DNA from: Bdellovibrio sp047344985
Lineage (GTDB): Bacteria; Bdellovibrionota; Bdellovibrionia; Bdellovibrionales; Bdellovibrionaceae
DNA: 64,000 nt
Reading direction: 5' to 3'
Assembly (NCBI RefSeq): GCF_047344985.1
Contig: NZ_CP178861.1
Span: 248,001-312,000 of the forward strand
The notes beneath the pieces are model-generated. The model did not search any database, was not told the origin of the DNA, and saw only the letters and a list, made by a program, of their open reading frames with translations. Below, piece after piece: positions 16,254 to 25,178 of the stretch. Each line of letters starts with the position of its first letter. Within the stretch, counting starts at the first letter, position 1. The position numbers and the translations under genes are program-made.

Positions 16254-16703
16254 ATGAACATGAACTCGACAAGAACGGTGCAGACGTTGTCGAAAACTCT
16301 TTCCGAAGAATACGTTTTGATGCTGAAGACACAAAACTTTCATTGGAATGTGGAAGGACCCTTGTTCTTTTCTTTACACAATTTGTTTGAATCTCAATAC
16401 AAGAGTCTAGGAGAGAATGCTGATGCCGTGGCAGAAACCATTCGTGCCTACGGAGCTAAAGCCCCGGGGAGTTTTCGTGATTTTTTAAAGACCGCTCTGA
16501 TTGATGAAGCGCCATCTGACGTTATTACCGCTCATCAAATGATTGAAATTTTAAATAAAGATCATTTGGCCATGGCCGCACGTCTTAAAGAGCACCATGA
16601 AGAAGCTGAGAAGTCAGGCGACACACATGCCGTTGTTGTCTATGAAGATCTGATTTCTTTTCATGAGAAAGCCGCGTGGATGATTCGTAGCCATAGGGCA
16701 TAA
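16254..16703 (+). CDS. dps: Dps-family ferritin-like DNA protection protein
   Basis: A 149-residue four-helix miniferritin that stores iron and shields DNA from peroxide. The intersubunit ferroxidase residues are visible: H in QNFHWNVEGP (about residue 30), and the E/D pair in FSLHNLFESQY (about 47-58). The ribosome site GGAGG precedes ATG 16254. The 97-base upstream region is AT-rich and holds small dyads such as AGATA-A-TATCT (16210-16220) that could be operator half-sites. sodC is near by on the other strand, making a small oxidative-stress locus. Confidence 0.88.
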   Translation: MNMNSTRTVQTLSKTLSEEYVLMLKTQNFHWNVEGPLFFSLHNLFESQYKSLGENADAVAETIRAYGAKAPGSFRDFLKTALIDEAPSDVITAHQMIEILNKDHLAMAARLKEHHEEAEKSGDTHAVVVYEDLISFHEKAAWMIRSHRA

Positions 16704-16757
16704 ACAGATGACACACAAGTGATTCGCCGAGGAAGCTTGAAGAGACAAGGAGTTCCC

Positions 16758-19700
16758 ATGTTAAGCTTCCTCTTTTCTTTTTTGTTTTCGGTTTCTTTTG
16801 CTCAAGAAAAAGTGCAGGTAAAAACCGTCACTCCTCAGGGTTTTGTGAAATCAGTCAGCCAAGTTCGCATTGAGTTTTCACAACCCATGGTTCGCTTTGG
16901 TGACATTAAGCTGGAGGCTCCTGCAACAAGTGAGTGTTTTAAGAACGGACAGGGCCGTTGGATCGACACGCGCAATTGGGTGTATGACTTCAATGAAGCT
17001 CTCCCTGGAGGAGCGGCGTGTACGATTTCGGTGATGGGGAAAGTTTACGGATTTAATACGGGTGGCCCGCATATTAAAGAAACCTTCCCGCTTCGCTATC
17101 GTCCGATTGATCCAGAGCAAAGCTTTGTGCTTTTTGTAGATTCTCCGGTGAAAAAAGAATCTATCAATGACAGTGTTTACTTTGTTGTTGAAGGCCTGGG
17201 CGATCGTATTCCTGCAAAAGCTTTTGGAGACAGCGAAGCAAAGAAAATCAAAGAGGCGGCTCAACAAGAGTACATCTACGAAAAAGACAGCTTTAAAGGA
17301 GATTACGTTGTCGTAAAAGCAGACCGCGCTTTTGCTCCTGGTTCTCGTGTGAGTCTTGTGTGGTCCAAAAAAGTTCAGTCAACATCGGGTGCCTCTTCAA
17401 AAGAAGATGAAGTGATCGAGTTCACAGTAGCGGAAGCTTTCAAGGCAGAGTTTAGCTGCGAACGTGAAGCGCCGGAAAAGCCTTGTATCCCGCTGTTGCC
17501 GATGCGTTTGTCGTTCTCTAGTCCCATCTCTGTCAAAGATGCCAAAGCTATTTACCTGGAAGACGCCGGTAAAAAGAAAATCCCTGTGACAAATATGGAT
17601 GGCGAATCTTCTTTAAAAGAACGAATCAGCTATTTGGAATTTAAAGGTCCTTTTGCGCAGAACGGAATTTATAAGTTGATGATCCCGTCAGATATTAAGG
17701 ATGAAGAGGGACGTGGGCTTTCAAATAAGTCCCAGTTTCCTCTGACAATTAAAACTGGAGAGAACCCTTCACTTTTAAAATTCGCAGCGAACTTTGGGAT
17801 TGTTGAAGCAGGGCCTGAAGCCGCGATGGCTGTGACTTTGCGTCGTGTGGAAAAAAATATCCAGACTAAATTTTTTGGTTGGTCCGGAAAAATTGAAGCA
17901 AATAATTTTAAGGAAATTCTGAAAAATCTAAACGAGATCAATCGCAACCCGACGGGAGACACTCGTTTAAGCACTTGGAAAAACTTGCCAGTGCAAAAGA
18001 TGCAGGTGCAAAAGCCTAATAAAGCTGCAGAGACAGAAGTCGTAGGTATTCCTCTTAAAAAATCAGGATTCTATATTGTTGAGATGGAAAGTCCTCTTTT
18101 AGGACAAAGCCTTCTGGATAAAAAAGCTCCCTTCTTTGTTCGTTCTGCTGCTTTAGTGACGGATATGGCCGTGCATGTGAAGTACAGCAATAACGAAGCT
18201 TGGGTGTGGGTGACAGAACTTAAAAGTGCGAAGGTTGTTCCTGGTGCTGCAGTAAAAATCTATGACGTCACCGGTAATGTGGTAGCGCAAGCGACGACCG
18301 ATGCCAAAGGTCTTGCTTATATTCAGTTCAAAAAATCTTTGATGGATTGGCCACGCAATAATGAAGGTTCATTCTATGATGGCTTTTTCGCCGTTGCGGA
18401 AAAAGGAGATGACTTTAGCTTTACTCACTCATCGTGGGATAAAGGTATCGAGTCATGGCGTTATCAATTGGGAATGAGTGATTCTTCATCTTCTTTGATG
18501 GGTCATGCGATTTTAGATCGCACTTTGTTAAAGCCTGAAGAAACTCTTTCTGCGAAAATCGTTTTGAGAAAGGTTCAAAGCAAGGGCCTAGGATTGCCTT
18601 CCGACAAAGAATGGCCAACAACTTTAAATCTGTCTCATGATTCGGGCTTACAATCGTTTAAGCTGCCTTTGCAGTGGGATAAGAAAAAAGGCGTGGCTCT
18701 TTTGAAATGGAGTTCACCGGCGGGAGTGAAGATGGGGCGCTGGACGCTAACGCTTGAAAAGCAGACGCCAGCTTTGTCCCTTTCCGTCGGAGAATTTGCA
18801 ATCGAAAGTTTCCGTGTTCCTCTGATTCAAGTACGTTTGCAAAGTGCGACACCGTCATTTGTTTTAGAAAAAAATATTCCGATCCAAGTCAGTGGTACTT
18901 ATTTCTCGGGCGGACCGACGGTGGATCTTCCAATGAAAATGCGTTGGAGTGTTGAGCCAAGTTATTTCAACCCTGAAGACGACGACTTCCAGGATTTTAC
19001 TTTTGCCAATGGCGGAGTGAAGGAGGGCCTTTTCCGTTCTGGGGAAGATGAGGGGGCACGTCACATTCCACAAAGTGGAGTTGAGAATTTTCAACTTAAT
19101 AAGCAAGGCGCTTATCAAGTGGATGTTAAAAATCTTAAATACGGAGCAGGGCCGGAAAAACTTCGTACCGAAGCTGAATACAAAGATCCTAATGGTGAAA
19201 TTCAAAGTGTGATTCGTTCATTTACAATGTGGCCTTCATCAGTTGTTTTGGGAATTAAGGCGAAATCATGGTGGGCCACTCCGAATCTTGTTGAGTTTGA
19301 TGTCGTGGCTTTGGATCTTCTGCAAAAGCCTTTAAAAGGTCAGAAAGTGACAGTTGATCTTTATACCAGCCGTTATTACTCACATCGCAAACGCTTAGTC
19401 GGTGGTTTTTATGCTTACGAAGACTTCCGCGAATATAAAAAAATCGGAGAGCTTTGCAGTGGTGAAACGAACTCGAAGGGTGTCTTTAACTGCGCTGGAA
19501 AATCCAAGGTCAGCGGGTCCGTTCTTGCGGTTGTGACGACGAAAGATTCTCAAGGAAGGCAGAGCATTGCCAATGTGAATCAGTGGATTGTGAAGCCGGG
19601 AGAAACTCAGTGGTTTGGATCTGAAGACAATGACCGGGCCGATTTAATTCCATTCAAAAAAACTTACGAGCCTGGAGAGGTTGCAGAGTTTCAATTGCGC

Positions 19701-22220
19701 ACGCCCTTCCCAGAAGCGAAAGTCTTGGTCACTGTAGAAAGAGACACTGTTCTTTACTCTGAGGTGATTGATGTCAAAGGGGACCGTCCAGTCGTTCGTG
19801 TACCGATTAAAAAAGAGTATGCACCCAATGTCGTTGTTTCTGCTTTTGCAATCCGTGGACGATTAAACGATCCAAAACCCACGGCCCTTGTCGATCTTGG
19901 AAAACCTGCATTCAAACTTGGTATGACCAATATCAAGGTCGGCTGGAAAGAAAATACTTTAAAAGTCACCGTGAACACGGATCGCAAGACTTATAAGGCG
20001 CGTGAAAAGTCTCTTGTCACTGTCAGTGTGAAGGATGCCAGTGGTAAACCCGCTGCAAAAGGTGAAGTCGCCTTGGTGGCCGTGGACGAAGGACTGCTTG
20101 AACTTCGTGATAATCACTCTTGGGATATTCTCAGTGCCATGATGCGCATGCGTCCTCACACATTGTCTATGGCGACGGCTCAATCTTTGGTGATCGGTAA
20201 AAGACACTTTGGTTTAAAAGCAGTTCCTATCGGTGGTGACGGTGGCGGAGCCCTTCGCCGTGAACTCTTTGATACGTTGTTGTATTGGAATCCCTCAGTG
20301 ACTCTCAATGCTCAAGGTCAGGCCAAAGTTGAAATTCCTCTGAATGATTCAACAACAAGTTTTAGAATTGTGGCTGTGGCTCTTCAGGGTGCCGATCAAT
20401 TCGGTACAGGATGGACTTCTATTCAGTCGTCCCAAGATTTGATGATCTTGCCGGGGCTTTCTGGCGTTACACGTGAAGGTGATGATTTCCTTGCGGGCTT
20501 CACGATCCGCAACGCTTCTAAAGAAGTGCAAAACTTGGATTTGAGTTTGAATGTGACTCCAAGAATGGAAGGTCTCACAGTTCAAAAAATGCGCTTAAAT
20601 CCAGGAGAAGCTAAGGAAGTTCATTGGAAAATTCGTGCGCCTCAAGCGGGTTCGCTCGAATACGTGATAACGGCGAAAAATGAGAAGGGTAAAACTTTGG
20701 ATGAAATTAAAAAAGCCCAAAAAGTTTTACCAGTGCGTGTTGCACGCATTTATCAGAGTGAATGGGGTGCTTGGCCTGAGTTTAGTAAACTCGCTTTACA
20801 ACAGCCTGCAGGCGCAGAAGTAAATAAAAGCTCCGTTGTTGTTGAACTTTCAGAAGGCTTAGGCGGCTCTCAAGCAGGAATTAAAGAATTTTGGAAAAAC
20901 TATGAATACACTTGCTTAGAGCAACAGGTCTCAAGAGCTATTTCTTTAAATGATAAGAAGCTGTGGCAAAAGATTGAATCTAAGTTGAACGTTTATTTGG
21001 ACAGCAATGGTCTTCTTCGCTACTTCCCAAGCTCTTATTCTAAAGGAAGTGTGAATCTAACCGCGTACGTTTTAACAATTGCCCATGAAGCGGGTTTCAA
21101 GTTTACGGAAGAAACTGAGAACCGTATGCTCGAAGCTTTAAATTCCTATGCAGAAGGAAAGCTGAAAGAAGAGGTTGAGGTCAGTCGAGCAGATGACACG
21201 CTTAAAAAAATTACGGCTTTTGAAGCCTTGTCTCGCTTCCGTCGTCTGAATATCGATCTTTTGACATCCATTGATGAGCAAGGAAATCAGTGGCCGCTGT
21301 ACACTCTAGTCGAATGGTATCAAATCCACCTGTGGGAAAAGAATATTCCACAAAGAGAAAAGAAAATTGCGGATCTTGAAGCTCTTTTGCGCAGCCGATT
21401 TTATTTCTCTGCAAAACGTCTGCAACTTAAGAATGAGGAGCGCGAAAGCATGCCATGGTTGATGCGTGATTCGGAAAGCTCAATCTTAAGACTGATTATG
21501 GCAACAATGTCAGAGCCTTCATGGAAATCTGATACGCCACGCCTGTATCAAGGAGTTCTATCTCGTCAAAAAGACGGGGCTTGGTACATGACAACGGATA
21601 ATGCCTGGGGTTCTCTAACAATGAGAAAATTCCAAGCCGCTTATTCTAAAGAAAAAGTTCAAGGCACATTCCAAGTGAATTTAGGGTCGGAAAAAGCAAC
21701 GCACGAGTGGTCCAAAGGAAGCTCTGCGGTTTTTGAACTTCCGTGGAAAGAAAAAGAAGCACAAGTTCAGCTCGAACAAAAGGGTGCTGGCAAACCATGG
21801 ATCACGGTTTCGGCAAAAGCGGCGACTCCTGTGACAAAAGCAACTTTTGCGGGATTTAAAGTAGAAAAAACAGTAAGTCCTGTGGAACAAAAAACTAAAG
21901 GTGTGTGGAGTGTCGGAGATGTTGCAAAGATTAAATTAAAAATCACTTCACAGGCTCCGCAGACATGGGTTGTTGTTGAAGATCCGATCCCGGCAGGAGC
22001 GACTGTATTGCAAAGTTCTTGGGCGACGACCGTGGAAAGAAAAGAAGAGCTTATCCGCTTCTATTTCTCTTGGTTCACGCCGGATAATCAGGAAATAGAA
22101 TATACGGTGCGCTTTAATCAAGCGGGTCATTATGTATTACCTGTGACGCGTGTTGAAGCGATGTACAGCCCAGATCTTTTTGCCGAACTTCCAGAAAGTT
22201 CATGGACGGTGAAAGAGTGA
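16758..22220 (+). CDS. Bacterial alpha-2-macroglobulin family protein with thioester
   Basis: Very large periplasmic protease trap, about 1820 residues. It starts at ATG 16758, where AAGGAG precedes it and a signal peptide begins (MLSFLFSFLFSVSFA). The order is several macroglobulin-type beta domains, the MG2-like segment near 490-600, the bait/A2M region with AVDEGLLEL, then a helical complement-like domain carrying the thioester C-LEQ (C1386 in YTCLEQQ), and a C-terminal beta domain. The retained Cys and Gln imply covalent capture of attacking proteases. It overlaps the PBP1C gene by 19 bases, the same pairing as yfhM-pbpC in enteric bacteria. It may also be a lipoprotein relative, but no lipobox is seen. 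Confidence 0.92.
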   Translation: MLSFLFSFLFSVSFAQEKVQVKTVTPQGFVKSVSQVRIEFSQPMVRFGDIKLEAPATSECFKNGQGRWIDTRNWVYDFNEALPGGAACTISVMGKVYGFNTGGPHIKETFPLRYRPIDPEQSFVLFVDSPVKKESINDSVYFVVEGLGDRIPAKAFGDSEAKKIKEAAQQEYIYEKDSFKGDYVVVKADRAFAPGSRVSLVWSKKVQSTSGASSKEDEVIEFTVAEAFKAEFSCEREAPEKPCIPLLPMRLSFSSPISVKDAKAIYLEDAGKKKIPVTNMDGESSLKERISYLEFKGPFAQNGIYKLMIPSDIKDEEGRGLSNKSQFPLTIKTGENPSLLKFAANFGIVEAGPEAAMAVTLRRVEKNIQTKFFGWSGKIEANNFKEILKNLNEINRNPTGDTRLSTWKNLPVQKMQVQKPNKAAETEVVGIPLKKSGFYIVEMESPLLGQSLLDKKAPFFVRSAALVTDMAVHVKYSNNEAWVWVTELKSAKVVPGAAVKIYDVTGNVVAQATTDAKGLAYIQFKKSLMDWPRNNEGSFYDGFFAVAEKGDDFSFTHSSWDKGIESWRYQLGMSDSSSSLMGHAILDRTLLKPEETLSAKIVLRKVQSKGLGLPSDKEWPTTLNLSHDSGLQSFKLPLQWDKKKGVALLKWSSPAGVKMGRWTLTLEKQTPALSLSVGEFAIESFRVPLIQVRLQSATPSFVLEKNIPIQVSGTYFSGGPTVDLPMKMRWSVEPSYFNPEDDDFQDFTFANGGVKEGLFRSGEDEGARHIPQSGVENFQLNKQGAYQVDVKNLKYGAGPEKLRTEAEYKDPNGEIQSVIRSFTMWPSSVVLGIKAKSWWATPNLVEFDVVALDLLQKPLKGQKVTVDLYTSRYYSHRKRLVGGFYAYEDFREYKKIGELCSGETNSKGVFNCAGKSKVSGSVLAVVTTKDSQGRQSIANVNQWIVKPGETQWFGSEDNDRADLIPFKKTYEPGEVAEFQLRTPFPEAKVLVTVERDTVLYSEVIDVKGDRPVVRVPIKKEYAPNVVVSAFAIRGRLNDPKPTALVDLGKPAFKLGMTNIKVGWKENTLKVTVNTDRKTYKAREKSLVTVSVKDASGKPAAKGEVALVAVDEGLLELRDNHSWDILSAMMRMRPHTLSMATAQSLVIGKRHFGLKAVPIGGDGGGALRRELFDTLLYWNPSVTLNAQGQAKVEIPLNDSTTSFRIVAVALQGADQFGTGWTSIQSSQDLMILPGLSGVTREGDDFLAGFTIRNASKEVQNLDLSLNVTPRMEGLTVQKMRLNPGEAKEVHWKIRAPQAGSLEYVITAKNEKGKTLDEIKKAQKVLPVRVARIYQSEWGAWPEFSKLALQQPAGAEVNKSSVVVELSEGLGGSQAGIKEFWKNYEYTCLEQQVSRAISLNDKKLWQKIESKLNVYLDSNGLLRYFPSSYSKGSVNLTAYVLTIAHEAGFKFTEETENRMLEALNSYAEGKLKEEVEVSRADDTLKKITAFEALSRFRRLNIDLLTSIDEQGNQWPLYTLVEWYQIHLWEKNIPQREKKIADLEALLRSRFYFSAKRLQLKNEERESMPWLMRDSESSILRLIMATMSEPSWKSDTPRLYQGVLSRQKDGAWYMTTDNAWGSLTMRKFQAAYSKEKVQGTFQVNLGSEKATHEWSKGSSAVFELPWKEKEAQVQLEQKGAGKPWITVSAKAATPVTKATFAGFKVEKTVSPVEQKTKGVWSVGDVAKIKLKITSQAPQTWVVVEDPIPAGATVLQSSWATTVERKEELIRFYFSWFTPDNQEIEYTVRFNQAGHYVLPVTRVEAMYSPDLFAELPESSWTVKE

Positions 22221-24244
22221 AGAAAAAAATCTTCATTTGCTCATTAGTAGTTGTTTTGGTGGGAGGCGCTCTTTGTGCGGGCGCTTTCTTCCAGAGCATT
22301 CCTGCAATTAAATCGTTTGAGAACGTAAAATCGTCGTACCAAAGTTCTGAATTATTCCTTTTAGACCGAGACGGAAAACCTTTACATCAGTGGCGGCAAA
22401 ATACCCATGAACGTACTTTTATGTGGAGTGCGCTTAAGGATATTTCTCCGGCAATGCTTTCGGCCGTTTTGAAATCCGAAGATCAGAATTTTTATGAGCA
22501 CGGTGGCGCCGATAACAAAGCTTTGATTGCAAGCTTATACCAACGCATTTTCAAAAAATCTTCTCGTGGTGGCAGTACGATCACGATGCAGGTGCTTAAG
22601 CTTACATCGATGGACAAGAAAGTGTATCAGGGGCTTACGGGGAAGCTCAGACAAATTGTCGCTGCTTTCAAGCTGGAATCACAATGGACGAAAGAGCAAA
22701 TTCTTGAAGCGTATTTAAATTTAGTCCCTTTCCGAGGTGAATACCGGGGATTGAGCAGTATTTCGTGGACGCTTTTTGATAAAAGACCTCAAGGTTTAAC
22801 TTTAAAAGAAGCAACACTTCTTTCCGTTTTAATTCGTTCACCGAATGCAAAGCCTGCAGAGTGGGCGCAAAGAGCTTGCTGGCAAGAGCCTTCGTTATGC
22901 GCAGAATTTCAAGCTAGCATGACAGAGCTGTCACGAAAATCCACAGCTTCCCTTTCACAGCAGTACGCTTTGCATTTAGCTCAAAAACTCAGCTCAACAG
23001 GAGCGCACGGTGAAGTTATCACGAGCTTGCAAAAAGATTTGCAAGTTTATGCTCAGGAAATCATAGCATCGCAGCTTCGCAGTCTTGAAAGTCAAAACGT
23101 ACACAACGCTGCCGTTCTGGTGATTGAAAATAAAACGGGACAAGTGTGGGCGTACGTCAGCAGCGAGGGAAGTGATAAGAAATCTTCTTATGTCGACGGA
23201 ACTCAGGCTCTTCGCCAGGCGGGTTCGACGCTGAAGCCATTCCTATATGCAACAGCGTTTGAAAAAAATCTTCTCCATGCGGAATCTTGGATTGAAGATT
23301 CGGCGGTGGATATTGTTTTTGATCGGGGAGTTTACAAACCGCAAAATCACGACAGACAGTTTTACGGTTGGGTGAAAGTAAAAACAGCTTTGGCGTCCTC
23401 ACTCAATGTTCCGGCCGTGAAAGTGTTTAAACTGCTCAATGACGATTCTTTTTGGTCAAAACTTAAAGACATGAACTTTCGTGAGCTTAAAGAGCCTGAC
23501 CATTATGGACCCGCATTGGCTCTCGGTGTGGCTGACGTGACATTGGAAGATCTCACACAAGCTTATAGAACCTTGGCGCAAAAAGGGATTTATTCTCCTT
23601 TGCGTTTTGATTTAAAAACGGACCACACGAACGAGAAAAGAATATTTACCGAAAACAGTGCGAAAGAAGTGGCGCAGATTATTTCACAAAGTGAAAACCG
23701 CGCTTTGGGATTTGGTTTAGATTCTGCCTTGTCGCTACAAGGGGCTTCGGTAAAAACAGGTACAAGCAAAGACATGCGTGACAACTGGTGTGTAGGTTTT
23801 AATTCACGCTTCACCGTCGGCGTTTGGGTGGGCAATTTCTCAGGGGAGCCAATGTGGAACGTGATGGGTATTAGCGGTGCAGCGCCCATTTGGAAAAAAG
23901 TGATGGAGTGGCTTTATGAGAAATATCCGGACACAGAAGTTTCACTTGCTCCGGTTGCGCAAAATAAAACAAATAAAGCACCTCAAGTGTATCCAAATGC
24001 TCGTATCGTTTATCCACAAGATGGCATGGTACTCGCTTTAGATCCGGCCATTCCGTCTGTGAATCAAAAGATGCCCCTTTTGGTGGAAGGTCCCAAAGCG
24101 CACACGCTTCACTGGAAAATTGATGGCAACAGAAAAGTATCGGCCCATCAAGCGTATTTGTGGACGCCTTCGCTTGGAAAACACACCTTTGAGCTCTATC
24201 AAGACAATGAGCTCAAAGGATCTGTTCAAGTTTTAGTGAAATAA
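22202..24244 (+). CDS. pbpC: Penicillin-binding protein 1C
   Basis: Bifunctional peptidoglycan synthase anchored in the inner membrane by one helix (residues about 8-30), 680 residues. The glycosyltransferase domain has catalytic E93 in SEDQNFYEHGG and the RGGSTITMQ motif. The transpeptidase domain has S342 in GSTLKP, the SLN motif near 402, and K518-TG. The C-terminal PBP1C-specific beta domain starts near 600 (YPNARIVYPQDG). Start choice is ATG 22202 or GTG 22217, both inside the end of the macroglobulin gene. Co-translation suggests the trap protects a wall-repair enzyme, the established idea for this pair. Confidence 0.95.
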   Translation: MDGERVKKKIFICSLVVVLVGGALCAGAFFQSIPAIKSFENVKSSYQSSELFLLDRDGKPLHQWRQNTHERTFMWSALKDISPAMLSAVLKSEDQNFYEHGGADNKALIASLYQRIFKKSSRGGSTITMQVLKLTSMDKKVYQGLTGKLRQIVAAFKLESQWTKEQILEAYLNLVPFRGEYRGLSSISWTLFDKRPQGLTLKEATLLSVLIRSPNAKPAEWAQRACWQEPSLCAEFQASMTELSRKSTASLSQQYALHLAQKLSSTGAHGEVITSLQKDLQVYAQEIIASQLRSLESQNVHNAAVLVIENKTGQVWAYVSSEGSDKKSSYVDGTQALRQAGSTLKPFLYATAFEKNLLHAESWIEDSAVDIVFDRGVYKPQNHDRQFYGWVKVKTALASSLNVPAVKVFKLLNDDSFWSKLKDMNFRELKEPDHYGPALALGVADVTLEDLTQAYRTLAQKGIYSPLRFDLKTDHTNEKRIFTENSAKEVAQIISQSENRALGFGLDSALSLQGASVKTGTSKDMRDNWCVGFNSRFTVGVWVGNFSGEPMWNVMGISGAAPIWKKVMEWLYEKYPDTEVSLAPVAQNKTNKAPQVYPNARIVYPQDGMVLALDPAIPSVNQKMPLLVEGPKAHTLHWKIDGNRKVSAHQAYLWTPSLGKHTFELYQDNELKGSVQVLVK

Positions 24245-24245
24245 A

Positions 24246-24653
24246 TTAGATATCGTAGTGGAAAACAACGGGAAGTTGCAGCTCTGGGTGAAGGCTTAGC
24301 TTCACAGGGCAATTTAAAGCAATCGTCTCAAGTTTTTTGCGATAATCATGGGGCACACTTTGCGGAAGATGCAAAGTCACTGTGAGTTTGGCAATGCGAC
24401 GGGGACTTGCGTGCATTTCTTTTTCAACACTCACACGGGAACCTTTAAGCTCAACACCATCTTTATCTGCAGCGATCGACATAACTGTGAGCATGCAGCT
24501 TCCAGTCGCAGCACCAACCAGATCCGTGGGGGAGAAGAGTTCGCCTTTTCCATTGTTATCTTTGGGGGCGTCGGTTCCGATATGGGCACCTGAAGGTTCA
24601 TGCGTGATTTCGCAGTGTTTTTGGCCTTGATAAACGGCGGACATTTTAACCAT
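24246..24653 (-). CDS. OsmC-family peroxide reductase
   Basis: A 135-residue OsmC/Ohr-fold protein that detoxifies organic hydroperoxides through two cysteines. The peroxidatic cysteine lies in AATGSCML (about residue 53) and the second in ALNCPVKL (about 115). The GKGELFSPTDLVGAATG segment is typical of the YhfA/OsmC branch. It is a likely read-on gene after the response regulator (10-base gap to that start on the same strand). It converges on pbpC, whose stop lies one base away. A second OsmC-family gene is at 46010-46450. Confidence 0.85.
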   Translation of the reverse strand: MVKMSAVYQGQKHCEITHEPSGAHIGTDAPKDNNGKGELFSPTDLVGAATGSCMLTVMSIAADKDGVELKGSRVSVEKEMHASPRRIAKLTVTLHLPQSVPHDYRKKLETIALNCPVKLSLHPELQLPVVFHYDI

Positions 24654-24662
24654 TGAAAGCTC

Positions 24663-25169
24663 CTAATTCGAGGACGATGACATCTCTTCGATGATTTTGC
24701 GCAAGCGCATCTCAGAAGATTTAGACATGTCCGTGTAGATCTTGCGAAGGTGGCTGGAGCGGACCGGATCGTTTTTCGAAGCTTTCATTTCGCGGCCGAA
24801 TTTCAAAGCGGCACAAACACTTTCGATAACCAATTTTCTTTTTGAATCTTTGGTAATAAAATCAAAAGCGCCCAATGAAAGAGCTTCGAGAGCGCGGGAG
24901 TGATCACCATGAGCTGTCAAAACCACGAACGGTGTCATCTGCCCCAAAGAACGAACATAAGCTAAAAATTTAAGTCCGTTCATTTGCGGCATTTCGATAT
25001 CGGAAAGAATGGTATCGAACTCTTGAGATTTCACGTATTGCAAAGCTGCGGCTCCGTTTTCAGCTTCAACAATCTCGTCGACGAATTCCTTTAAGAAGTG
25101 CTTAAGGAGCTCACGAATATCGGCGTCGTCTTCAACAATCAGTAGACGGCTCTTTTCTTCTGTGCCCAT
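24663..25169 (-). CDS. Single-domain response regulator with C-terminal tail
   Basis: Receiver-domain protein of 168 residues. The acidic pair lies in VEDDAD, the phospho-acceptor is D57 in LSDIEMP, the switch threonine is in VLTAHG and the lysine in ITKDSK. After residue 125 there is only a short, charged helical tail of about 40 residues and no DNA-binding domain. Output is thus likely by protein contact or via phosphotransfer. It is the last member of the Hpt, hybrid kinase, receiver operon, nine bases after the kinase. Confidence 0.9.
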   Translation of the reverse strand: MGTEEKSRLLIVEDDADIRELLKHFLKEFVDEIVEAENGAAALQYVKSQEFDTILSDIEMPQMNGLKFLAYVRSLGQMTPFVVLTAHGDHSRALEALSLGAFDFITKDSKRKLVIESVCAALKFGREMKASKNDPVRSSHLRKIYTDMSKSSEMRLRKIIEEMSSSSN

Positions 25170-25178
25170 GAAGTCCTC

